From Hepsetus odoe (Eukaryota; Chordata; Actinopteri; Characiformes; Hepsetidae): a stretch of DNA of 64,000 nt. This document shows, in pieces, positions 32,536 to 44,800 of this stretch (positions within the stretch are counted from its first letter, which is position 1; every line of letters starts with the position of its first letter). The DNA lies in contig CM029369.1 in the NCBI GenBank assembly GCA_017165825.1, positions 9,734,841 to 9,798,840 of the forward strand, given 5' to 3'. The notes beneath the pieces are model-generated. The model saw only the letters and a program-made list of their open reading frames with translations. It ran no database searches and was not told the origin of the DNA. Made by a program: the position numbers and the translations under genes.

Positions 32536-33525
32536 ATGGCACCTAACAAAGATTTTCCTTTCATCATGGATTTCACAGCTTTTGCTTCAGTGAATATTCC
32601 TACCACTGTTGTCAGCATTTCTATAAACATCTTTTTAGTCTTTTGTATGGTCTTCCCACTACAAGGAACAGAGCAGCTGAAACAACCTCTTAATATTCTG
32701 CTAGGATCACTTGTTGGGTACAATACTGCTCTTCAAGCCTGTGTTTTGCTTTATGCTGTGATTGAAGCTCACATCTTTACTGTGAGTGATTTATTTTATG
32801 CTATTGTAGTTGAATGTATCTGTTTTACCATGAGGACCAGTGTGACCTCCCACCTTTGGCTGAACATGTTCTACCACTGCCAGATTGTACCTGCTCAATA
32901 TCCTTTTTTTGTCTTGTTAAAGAAGAATATCAGATTCTTCATATACTCTTCTCTAATCTTGGACAAATTCTTCTTTCTCTTTGAGTTCTCTGTTGGCATT
33001 GCATATAGTGTTACAAATATAGAGATTTCTAAATATTTTGATGAAACAGACTTTAATATAACATACTCACAATGGTATTCTGTACATAAGGAATTGTCTA
33101 CAGTGAACAATGTTGTGTATGTTAATGTTTGGCTGAGATTAGCTTATTTCTTTCTCAGTGTTTGTCTAATGTTGGTGTCAAGCTCTGCAGTGGTTCTCTA
33201 CCTGTGGAGACACATGAAGAGCATGGAGGAGAGCAGTAGCAACTTCAGCTCTCCCCGTCTCCAAAGACAAATAAGGGTGACCATCACAGGCATCATACAG
33301 ATTGTCCTTTACTTTCTGTGCTCAGCGTGGATAGTAGTGAGAGAAGTACTTGTATGTGTATTCTATCTAGAATTAGATTTGAATGGTTATATATTTTGCA
33401 CTGTTATCTGCTTGTACTCTTGGGCTTCAACCATTAATTTAATTGTGGGTCAGACAATATTTAGACAGAGAGTGATTCATGCTCTGCAGACCTTTCTTCA
33501 ATCTCTCAAATTCCTATCAATGTAA
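32536..33525 (+). CDS. TAS2R-like GPCR, copy 7, intact
   Basis: A single-exon frame of 329 codons from ATG 32536. The frame is open upstream to 32500 but holds no earlier ATG, and Met at 32536 matches the start position of copy 1. Seven hydrophobic segments are present. Landmarks: 'AFASVNIPTTVVSISINIFL' (TM1), 'LKQPLNILLGSLVGYN' (TM2), 'HLWLNMFYHCQIVPAQ' (TM3/loop 2), 'FFVLLKKNIRFFIYSSLI' (TM4), 'VVLYLWRHMKSMEE' (TM5 end), 'RLQRQIRVTITGIIQIVLYFL' region (TM6) and 'LYSWASTINLIVGQTIFRQR' (TM7). Sequon N174-I-T falls in the second extracellular loop. Elements at 32027 and 32484 lie upstream. It is the copy nearest abcb11 and the most regular family member. Confidence 0.75.
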   Translation: MAPNKDFPFIMDFTAFASVNIPTTVVSISINIFLVFCMVFPLQGTEQLKQPLNILLGSLVGYNTALQACVLLYAVIEAHIFTVSDLFYAIVVECICFTMRTSVTSHLWLNMFYHCQIVPAQYPFFVLLKKNIRFFIYSSLILDKFFFLFEFSVGIAYSVTNIEISKYFDETDFNITYSQWYSVHKELSTVNNVVYVNVWLRLAYFFLSVCLMLVSSSAVVLYLWRHMKSMEESSSNFSSPRLQRQIRVTITGIIQIVLYFLCSAWIVVREVLVCVFYLELDLNGYIFCTVICLYSWASTINLIVGQTIFRQRVIHALQTFLQSLKFLSM

Positions 33526-33944
33526 ATCCGCAAGTCCTTGATTATTCCCACTGACATCAGGTAAAAAGATATTTTACTTAGTAATTAGCTAGCTTATGTT
33601 CATGTATTGATTTATTAAGATGATAGCTTGATATCTTCACTTATCAATGACTACAAGATGTGGTGTAAATCTGAGAAATGTATTTATTTATCCTTTAAAA
33701 TACACAGTAGTTGTGATAAGTAAACAATGTGATTGAGTGGTTTGATGTAAAATGGTTAATCACTGAGAAACAAGAACAAGAACAAGTGGTTACAATGTTT
33801 ACGATGCAAATATAGACATTTTATGTCTTTATGTAATGTGTATAAACTTAACCTCAGAGACCTTTGGAAAAGCGTCAGGTCAAATCTATCCCTACAGACC
33901 TTTTCACATTAGTTGCCATAAAGCAATTCAAGACCAAGGACTGA
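33526..33944. other. 3' flank of receptor copy 7
   Basis: A/T-rich non-coding DNA. A bare octamer ATGCAAAT near 33804 lacks the palindromic partner half. Confidence 0.45.
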
Positions 33945-34205
33945 GAGAACAACCCAGTGGAAAAGAGATGGAAGAGATGGAAGAGATGGAGGAGATGTAA
34001 AGAAAAATGTGCATGCAGGTTAGAATGGGTGGAGAAGAGCGGAAGGAGTAATCTGTGACAGATGGGTACCAGCAGGAGTTAAAAGGAAGGTTTACAAAAT
34101 AATTGTGAGACCAGCAATGGGGTATGGGTTGGAGACAGTGGTGCTGACAAAAAGAATGGCAGTGGATCTGGAGGTGGCAGAGTGAAAGATGCAGAGAGTT
34201 TGATA
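33945..34205 (+). mobile_element. RTE-type LINE fragment
   Basis: 'GGAAGGTTTACAAAATAATT' and 'GTTGGAGACAGTGGTGCTGA' match the RTE region at 18420-18490; no frame remains. Confidence 0.6.
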
Positions 34206-35319
34206 ATCGATATGATAATCTGCCTGTTACTGTTGGCAAAAAGGCATTTAAGTAAGAATCTCATTGAACAACAAAGCCAGTAAATCTTTGGATACTGAAG
34301 TTAATGTTTTATTTCTATACGTAATTAAAACTGATGAGCGGCTTTTTACTTTCCATGAATATGATAATAATATTTGAATAATATTTGAGCAAATTGCGGT
34401 GCAACAATTGTCTGTGATCTCCTGAAGCTCATTTTAGTTGGCAAGAAATTAAAATAAATTAACATTTATTTTAAGAAGACCACACTAGGAAAGTTAAATG
34501 CAAACTAATAAAACAATGATCAATTGATTTAAAACATCTAACTCTTGTTTCGCAGTGCAGTATCCTATTGAGTATCTTTAAAGACATTCAAAAATATTTT
34601 AATTTGCGTATGTGTGAGTATGTGTGTGTAAATAAGTAAATGCATATCAAACAGGTGGATTAATGAAGCTTTTGGGGCAACCACATAGAAAGAAAAATAG
34701 AAGAAAAACATGTTCCTCTCATGATTTAATAACAGTAGAAAAACGTTCTCAAAATGGAAAAATTAAGAAATTAGGTCAATACGAATACATTTTCAGAAAA
34801 CACTTTTCTAATAATGGCTCCTTCTCCATTCAGAATACCTCATACCAAATAAACATGAAAGAGAGTAGCTAAGTAAAAAAATACATAATGATACAAAAGA
34901 AAAAATGCATTGTTCATTTATGGAACAAATTTTGAAAACCTGTATATATTAAATTCTCTGCTTGATACAAAATCCATTATCCATAGCAAACTTTATAAAC
35001 TCACTAGAGTAATATCCTGCTCATTTATAAAAAGCAGATAAAGATTTTTCACTTACTCTCCAGATATTGTATTGGATTGAACTTTATATAGTTGAAGCAA
35101 ATTCACCTGGAGTTAATTAACAAAATGAGTAAGATGTGATTGTAAAACAGATTCTTTAAGGGTATTTTAACATTCTCACTTTAACATATTCACATATGTA
35201 TACCTTTATAAATGCCTAACTTTGTTTATTAGTAGAATATTTAGGAATATGTTCATTTCTTGTTACCTAAAACCCTCTGTTTAAATTCTTAAAGTTTATT
35301 TGAAGACAAATAAATGTTC
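34206..35319. other. AT-rich intergenic DNA, nothing recognised
   Basis: Separates the receptor cluster from the 3' side of abcb11. No coding, RNA or repeat match. Confidence 0.5.
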
Positions 35320-35324
35320 ATATG

Positions 35325-35657
35325 TGTCACGGGTGAGGTGTGTTTTGGGCACGGTAGAGGGCGCTCCGTTCTGACTGAGCACACCTGAGCTCATGAAGGC
35401 ACAGGTGTGCTACATTGGGGCTGACTATTTAAGCACCGACGAGTCAGAACAGAGCGCGGCTCATTCATTAGGCTCAGCCTACATGTTATGGTGGTTTTGG
35501 TATTTGGTAATCTGGGTAACTTGGTTTAGGCTGCAGTTCCTTGGTTTTAGTTTGAAATGCAGTCCTTTGCTCTTGTTTTGTAAATATAGTTAATAAAGTT
35601 ATGATTCGAACTCCTGGCTCAGCGTTGGCATTCTCTCCACACCCCGCCACTGTTACA
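35325..35657 (+). mobile_element. Solo LTR with 5-bp target duplication
   Basis: Starts TGTCACGGGTG and ends CCGCCACTGTTACA. Both sides carry ATATG (35320-35324 and 35658-35662). Inside are a TATA-like 'CTATTTAAG' near 35426 and 'AATAAAG' near 35592, as expected of LTR promoter and polyadenylation signals. It is nearly identical to 38586-38915. Confidence 0.85.
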
Positions 35658-35838
35658 ATATGTGCATTTTGTTAAATATGAAGAATTATTTTCCTTTTAA
35701 TGTTTCACTGTGAGTTAACTGAAAAGTTTTTTTGCACATTAAAAAACATAGCAATGTAAAAATACACAAAATACTTAAATTATAAATGCCCAAGAATACT
35801 CTGTTCACATGTCTCTGTACACCAGTACAGTTTTGTTT

Positions 35839-38800
35839 TTAACTTATGGGTGCACCTGTAGTGACCAGTTTGTAATATGCAGCTCTTTTTGCCATTAACT
35901 CCTCATGTGTCCCTTTCTCTATAACAACACCCTGTGACATCACTGCAATAATGTCAGCAGTTTGAATGGTGGAGAGTCTGTGGGCGATGACGATGCAGGT
36001 GCGACCTCGTCGAGCTTCATCCAGCGCTGTCTGAACTGTCTGCATGTGCAAAAAATGCACCGATTCTTAAATTTACCAATAACAATTCAGAGGACTGAAG
36101 AAACAAGCAAACTATAAATCATTTTATCACTATAAGTCAATTACCTTCTCGCTCTCTGTGTCCAGTGCGGAGGTTGCCTCATCCAGCAGAAGGATTTTAG
36201 GGTTTCTAATGATGGCACGAGCAATGGCTATACGTTGCTTCTGCCCTCTAGAGAGCTGAGAACCCTGAGCTCCAACTTGAGTCTCATATTTCTGTGAATC
36301 AGCCAGAGTGAGTACAAGAAGATTATATATAGAATTTTTTTTTTTTTCCTGAATAGATCTGGTTATAGCTGTCATTACTGTTTGCAGAGAGAAAGTACAC
36401 TTTGCAAGTTATTCGCTAATGTATAGACTCTGGAACACAAAAATAAAAAAATTCAAAGTCACCCTAAATAATAAGAATTAAATAATTGGCAAATGTAAAT
36501 GGAGACTAGCACAGAAAGAAAAATGTTTAACTACTGTATTTACATCTGTGTTTTATTTTACTCACATCAGGCAGAGACATCACAAAATCATGCAGATAAG
36601 CCTTCTTCGAAGCCTCAATAACCTCCTCCATGCCAATGGAACGTGAGTTATCACCATACGTGATGTTTTCTGCTATAGTACAGTCAAAAAGCACAGGCTC
36701 CTGTGATACAATTCCAATCTGAGACCTCAGGAATGGTATATTAACATCATGTGATTGGTGTCCATCTATTAACTGGAGTGAAGGAAAAGCATACAATAGT
36801 ATTTATACTTTTATCTACATTGTTGGTAATCTCTATTTTAATAAAATGCTGAAAAATACTATAATAAGAAAATTCAGACAATATATAATAATCTATATGC
36901 AGTTTCAGCTTGCTGAGCCAGACCAGTGACACTCACCACTTGGCCTTGGTCTGGATCATAGAATCTCTCCAGGAGCTGAACGCTAGTGCTCTTGCCACAT
37001 CCACTGCTGCCTACAAATGCAAGTGTCTGTCCAGGACTCACTGCTACTTCTAGTCCCCTTAACACCTGAATGTCTGGCCGGCTTGGGTATGTGAATGTGC
37101 AGTTTTTGAATTCAACCCTGCCTTTGAAGTGACTCTGCAGGAAAAAATATTTTATCCAAAGTTTTAAAAGAGATGCTGACATTGATGTTTTTATAGCTTT
37201 ATCTTTTCATAATTGCTTTGATAAATGTTAATTCATTAATTAACATTTTGGCATATTAAACATAGTGGAGTTTTCTTACCCATCTTTTTCCCCCTGTGTG
37301 AGAATTGCTAATTCTGGGGACTCTGTCCAGCAGTTTAAAAAACTGGGCAGCAGCAATTTTGGCTTTGGCATAGTCTGGTGTGAAAGATGAGGCTTTTCCA
37401 AGAGCTGTCCCACTTATTACAATGGCAGAGATTACTCTAGGGGGTCAAAAACACATATAGCTTTTATCAAAAGAACAAATACTACATATTTTACATGTAA
37501 ATGAATTATTATGCAACAAAATATATGTAGTGCTATAATGTATGTATACATAATGTGCATGCAAACATATGATTAATTTCTGCCTCTCCTGATTTCTGTA
37601 ATATTGAATATTTATGGATATAGCTTAGTCACTGAAGATCAGTCAAGGACAATTAACTGCTTTACACAAACAGTCTATACAGACTATAGGGGGTGCCCAT
37701 TTCTGGAACTAGAGCACCTATCTGCTGCACAATTTGGTAGTTTTACTCCTCAAACACACCTAAAAAACTTTTTTTTACATTTTTAGTTAATATGAATTTT
37801 AGTTAATATGGGTTTATTAGAGATACAGCTCAGGTTAGAAGTTTTGGAGACAAAATTAGAGAACCAAGGTAGTGCTGGATTGGACATGCACAAAGGACAG
37901 ACAAGGAGTCTATTGGGAGGAGGATGTTGAAAATGGAGCTGCCAGGAAAAAAAAGAGAACCACCAAAGAGGAGGCGTATAGACATGGTGAGAGAGGACAA
38001 GGAGGTGGTCACTTTGAAGGAGCGAGATGCAGAGGACAGGAAGAAATGGAAATGATGATCCGCTGTGGCGACCCCTAAAAAGCAGCAGTGGAAAGAAGAA
38101 GAAAAATTATGTATACATAGAATTATACAAACAATTATACATACAAGAAGTATACATACATTTCTCAGAGCTTACCTAAAAACAACCACATAGTGAAGAC
38201 CCTCATAACTAACCAAATAGCCACCATATCTAAAAGAGGCTGCATATGCCATGAAGATAACACACTGGGAGAAGGCAAAGCAGATTGCATAGACATTAGC
38301 TTTCTTCTTGGCTGCTTTGTAGGGGGCCTCCAGCTGCTGTTTGTACAGATCCACAAAATGCTTCTCTTTAGCTAAACCTGCAATGGTTCTGATGTTGGCC
38401 ATAGCTTCACCAGACACCTGTAGATAACAGATCTAGAATCAGTAAATAATCATCTTAAAAAGTATGTTTAAATATCAGTCAAGTTTGAATTAGCATAATT
38501 TTTTTACACACATACTCATACGTACTTCCTCAAATATTTTAGAAAAAAGAGATTTGCTTTCTAAAGCACCAAAAACATACATAGGTGTCACGGGTGAGGT
38601 GTGTTTTGGGCACGGTAGAGGGCGCTCTGTTCTGACTGAGCACACCTGAGCTCATGAAGGCACAGGTGTGCTTCATTGTGGCTGACTATTTAAGCCCCGA
38701 TGAGTCAGAACAGAACGCGGCTCATTCGTTAGGCTCAGCCTACATGCAATGGTGGTAATCTGGGTAATCTGGGTAACTTGGTGTAGACTGCAGTTCCTTG

Positions 38801-41800
38801 GTTTGAGTTAGAACTGCAGTCCTTGGATCTTGTTTTGTAAACTGTAGATAATAAAGTTATGATTCGAACTCCTGGCTCAGCATTGGCATCCTCCCCGCAC
38901 CCCGCCACTGTTACAATAGGTAAATAATACATTTCATATGTATTAAACAATAAAAGTAACATGTCACCTGCCCTGCTGCTTCCATCGCTTTCTTGTCTTC
39001 ATTAGCAAACCCAGTCAGCATTTTAGCCTGGAACACCCCAGACAGGCCAATCAGGGGAAGGAAGCAGGTCACTACCAGACTCAGTTTCCAGCTGAAGTAG
39101 TATGCAATGATAAACGAAGCCCCAATGTTGGTCAGTGAGTTAATAATCATGCCAATCTGAGAGCCAGTAGCCTGAAAAATACAAACAATTTTTTTTTAAC
39201 TGAAAGTGACCAATATGTTTTACATAAATTCCACAAGACTGGACTGAAGTGTATTTAATTAGAAAAGAGGTCTATTTCACCTAAGGCTCAATATATATAG
39301 TTCATTTATATTTGCCAGCTAGGCCTACTCACGCCTTGAACCATGGAAGCATCAGTAGCCAGCCTAGTGGTAAGAGCCCCAGGACTGTTTGAAGGATCAT
39401 CGAACCATCCAATCTCCTGCTTAAGCATGGCCTGGAAACCAATCCTCCTCAGCCTACGAGTCAGCAGCTCCCCAGACTTAGCAAAAGCATATCCCTGCAA
39501 TATTCACATGACTCAATACTGGTCTTGACTGCAACACAGTACAGCAGATATCTCTTAAATGCTAGCATGGCGTCTTCTATTAGTGCTTAATGGGCACAAC
39601 AGCTGGCAAAACTACTGTTTGTTTTGTCAAATCCGCTGTGAATCCCTCAGTAAACTTAATATCTTTCACAGAGACATGCCAAAAACTTACTTGTAAGAAT
39701 TGTGAGAAGAAGCTCATACATCCCACAATAACAAATAAAACACAAACGCCATCAATCTGCTCTCTTTGCTCATTCAGGTCTCTGATAGCAAAGGTCTGCA
39801 CAACAGAGAGACAGGTTTCATATTATAACATGTAGTATAGGCAACATAGTTTGTTATAATTGCACATTTTCTACCAAGAGTGCAGACTTTAAAATGTCTC
39901 TCACCCCTAAAATCTGACTGAACAAGAGAGCATAGATGGGATTAACAGATCCATTTACAGCTGCTCCCAAAGACCCAAGGAACATGTATGGCCATTCAGG
40001 TTGGTTGTACTTCAGAATTCGTGCCACAGGTGTTGATTCAGCATCCTCCCCTACAGCATCATCAAATTTCTAAGAGAAGAATAATGATATTGCATTTAGA
40101 GATGAAAGAATGGAGAACATGAATGCACATTATCCCTCCATAGATTAAAGTGGTTCATTCACTGCCAACTGAAAAAACTGTTTGAAAATGATATGTTAAT
40201 GGTTTTTAAGAAAATAAAAAAGTGCCAACAGGGCAAGCAACAATCACAATTTTTTGGAAACAAAGAAAATGAAAATAAAACTAAGCAAAAAGCTTTGTGC
40301 ATCTAATATTTTAGTATATAATGACATTTTTTTTAAATAACAGCTTGGCAAAATACTTTTATCTCTGATAAATATATTTTTAGAATTATTCAAATTTTTA
40401 CTTGAAATGTTGATGCTTATCTAATAATATTTTTTGCTTGATATCAGCATTTTCAGAAAAATATGCATAATCAAATATTACCGTATACTCCTCATCCATC
40501 TCGCCTTTGAAACTGTCCGAATCAAATTTAAGCTCTCCAGAAATTGCATCAATGAGGCTGTTTGACATTTGAGAGCGTGACCTCATTCGCAAGGAATTCC
40601 TGTTGAAAGTTTACTTAACTGAACATTTTCCATTCCATACAAATACAAATACAGAAGCAAATAGATTTTCTTAAAACTGTGATCAACATACATTTCTTTT
40701 GCTCTCTACTTTACCTTAAACTGGATGTATAGCTTCCCTTGCTGAAACGTCTTTTTTTCTCAAATCCATCATCTTCAGAAATGACTGTCTCAGATGCTGA
40801 TGTTTTAGCAAGAGAGACAGTAAACAAACTTTGTCATAATAAATTGCACATCAAGCACCAGATTTAGAATCTACTCACAGTTTTTTGTTTTTTCATCAGA
40901 TGCATCACTTCCTTGGTTCTGGAGAGTAACAAGAGTGAAATAGACGCCTTTCCTCTCCAGCAGTTCACTGTGGGAACCCCTCTCCACAGCACGGCCATAC
41001 TCAAAGCCCACAATCACATCTGCATTACGGATTGTAGATAGACGATGAGCAATAGTGATGGTGGTTCTGCCAATGCGAGCCTTACAGTAAAATTGGAAAC
41101 AATTTTCATAATGCACAAAATACAATTTTGTGACCATTTCTTACTTTTCTAGTGTAATGGATCAACATCTGTAGGCAAAACCATATTTGGTCTCACCTTG
41201 TCAAGTGCCTCCTGTACCACAGCTTCACTCTCATTGTCCAGGGCTGATGTGGCCATGTCCAGCAGGAGGATTTTGGGGTTTCTCACCAGTGCTCGAGCGA
41301 TCGCAATCCTCTGCTTCTGCCCACCGCTCATCTGACCCCCACCTTCTCCAACTAATGTGTTGAATTTCTGCACCAAGCAATCAGCGTGCCATAAAAAATA
41401 AAAACTTATGAGCAGTTACAATTTTAATAATGAATTGAAATAATCTGTCAAAGTATTTTTTCCATCTGCTGAACACGCTCTGCTCACTTGTGAGTACATT
41501 TTAATTTCTATACTTAATCACTTAATCTTTTCCAGCTCTGTCTCTCTGTCTAGTCAATTGGTATAGGTTTTTTTCCCCCTACATACTGTCCAACCTCTCA
41601 TACAATTCACTAAACACCTTATCTTTAACCTTCGCCACTGCTTCCTTTGCCCTGCATCTGCTTTATTCATCTCTGCCTATATCACTTCTGCTTTGCCTCC
41701 CTCTTCTTCTGTATACACTCCTGGACTTCTGGGTGCCACCAACAGGTTTCCTTATCCTCCTTCTTCTGCCCAGATGTAACAGTACACAGTTCCACAGTAG

Positions 41801-44800
41801 TTTAATTGCAATTGGTTAACTACTTCCCAGTGCCCATGTTGATGCCGGCATGAATTTTACCTTGCAGTCTTAAGCTTCCACCATTTGATCCTTGAATTTG
41901 CCCTCACTTTCCTTCTCTTCTTGACCTCCAAGCTCATCTTACAAACCACCTATGTTGTTAACTACGCTTTTTGCACCGGTGTGCATCTTCTTTCACTCTT
42001 GTATGGCACCCTGTGCTCCTCCCTCCTCTTAAAAGTATCTCATTAGTTTAAAGGTATATACAATGCCTTGCAAAAATATTCACCCCCTTGGCATTTTTCA
42101 TGTTTTGTTGCCTCACAAACTTGGAATTAAAATGGATTGTTTGAGAGTTTGCACCATTTCATTTACAGAACATGCCTACAACTTTGAAGATGTATTTTTT
42201 TTATTGTGAAACAAACAAATGGGACAAAATAACAGAAAACTTGTCAAGTTTTCATTAAAGTCAGTACTTTGTAGAGCCATCTTTTGCGGCAATTACAGCT
42301 GCATGTTGCTTTGGATAAGTCTCTATGAGCTTGCCACATCTTGCCACTGGGGATTTTGCCCATTCCTCAAGGCAAAACTGCTCCAGCTCCTTCACATTGG
42401 ATGGTTTTCACTTGTGAACAGCAATCTTCAAGTCTGACCACAGATTCTCAAATGGATTGAGGTCTGGACTTTGACTAGGCCATTCCAAAAGATTTAAATG
42501 TTTCCCCTTAAACCATTCGAATGTTGCTTTAGCAGCATGCTTTGGGTCATTGTCCTGCTGGAAGGTGAACCTCTGTCCCAGTCTCAAATCACAGGCAGAC
42601 TGACACAGGTACAGACACAGAATATCCCTGTATTTAGCACAGTCCATCTTTCCCTCGACTCGGACCAGTTTCCCAGGAAAACATCTCCACAGCATGATGC
42701 TGCCACCACCATGTTTCACTGTGGTAATGGTGTTCTTGGGGTGATGGGATGTGTTGGGTTTGCGCTAGACATAGCATTTTCCTTGCTGGCTGAAAAGTTC
42801 AGTCTGACCAGAGCACCTTCCTCCATACATTTGGGGAGTCGCCACATGCCTTTTGGCAAACTATAAATGTGCCTTCTTACATTTAATGTGACGTAATGGC
42901 CACTCTTCCATAAAGCCCAGCTCTATGGAGTGTATGGCTTATTGTGGTCCTATTGACATGTACTCCAGTCTCTGCTGTGGAAGTGTTGCCTCTCTGATTA
43001 ATGCCCAACTTGTCAGGTCTGTGAGTTTTGCTGGGTGGCTTTCCATTTGAAGATGCTGGATTTGGTGGGGATCATCAAAGATTTGGATGACTTGTACTTC
43101 TTTGTACTTTCCCTGACTTGTCTGAAAAGCTCCTTGGACTTCCATGTCCTAATTCCAGTCCCCCTGGAGCAATTCAGGGTTAAGGGATGCTCAGGGATCC
43201 AATGGTGGTAGTGCCAGAGGTGGGATTTGAATCTGGGACCTCTTGAGCCATAAGTCCATAGGTAAGTATCCTACCACTAGACCACCACTACCCTTAAAAG
43301 TTCACTTTTCTTGTTCTGCCATTTGACCTTGCAGCTTACTCAGTACTTATTTCTTTGTTCAGATTATTCTTAGCGTTGACTTCATGGGGTGATGCCTCTT
43401 GCTTGGTGGTGTTGCAGCTTCTGGGGCCTTTCAGTAAAGGTGTGTTTATACTGACAGATCATGTGACACTTATATTGCACACAGGTGGACTTAATTTCAC
43501 TAATTATTTGACTTATGAAGGTAATTGGTTGCACCAGGACTTTTTAGGGGCTTCATGGCAAAACATATGCACATGCCAATTTTCTTTTTTTTTTAATTAT
43601 TATTATTTATAAATTTTTTCTCATTTCACTTTACTAGCTTAGACTATTTTAGGGCAGATCCATCACATAAAATAAGATTAAGAAACATTTAAATTACAGG
43701 TTGGAATGTAACAAAATAGGTAAAAAGCCAAGGGGTGAATACTTTTGCAAGGCACTGTAGATCCCTGTGAATCAGGGTAGAGGTGTCAGTTTTTTCAGTA
43801 ATTTTATATTATTTTAAAAAAGTGAGGAAATTTTGTTTATCTATGATATGACCCTCTGAGACAAAAGATAAGAAAAACTGTATGATACATTTCTTCAGAA
43901 CAGTCTTTCCCAATGCTAAGTAGAAATACACAAAGGTACAAATCACACACCCTTTTAAAGATAAGACAAGAGACCACTAATTTAGATATCATCTTGTATG
44001 ATAAGGTACTGGTTATTTACCTGTGGTAGGTCCATGATAAAGTTGTAAGCATTGGCCTCTTTGGAAGCCTGTATGATGTCCTCATTGGTGACTCCTGGTC
44101 GGCCATACCGAATGTTCTCTGAGATTGTGGTGGCAAAAAGAACAGGTTCTTGCTCTACAATCCCTATTAGTGACCGCAGCCACTGGATATTCAGGCTTCT
44201 AATGTCATGGCCATCCAGGGTGACCTAAAAGATGGAATTAGTCTAAAACCTCTCATGTTTTATTCCTGTTATTTGATAAATTCATTACAGAAGTATAGCC
44301 CATTTGAACACGGTGGATTACCATTCCTTGCTCGGGGTCATAAAATCTCTGAATAAGTTGGACAGCTGTGCTTTTGCCAGATCCACTAGGTCCAACAAAT
44401 GCTGTAGTCTCACCAGCATGAACCACCAAGTTTAAGTCATCTAAAATCTACAAAGTAAGGAAAAGCAACTATAGTTTATAGTACCAATGCACAATAGTTT
44501 ATTGTATATTGTATATTTATTTTATTGATGTATTTTATATATACAGTTTTCAAACCTTCACTTCAGGTCTTGAGGGGTAGTTGAACTTGACACTTTGAAA
44601 TTCAATGTCCCCTTTCACCTTCTCTAACTTGTGCCCTTCTTCTGAGAAACAATCAATCTTTGGCTCCTGTTTGAGCAGAATTTTTGGCATGAATAGTCAT
44701 TAATTCTCCTGTGTTGCAAGAAGACAATGAGGCAACTTAATTTTGTGTAAATGTCAGTGAGTTTTTGATATCATGGTGAAACTCACCCTGTCGATGGTGT

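Noticed and set aside
33800..33812. Additional octamer ATGCAAAT downstream of the last receptor (also near 22984 and 61667)
   Set aside because: These bare 8-mers lack the palindromic second half and are expected by chance in AT-rich DNA.
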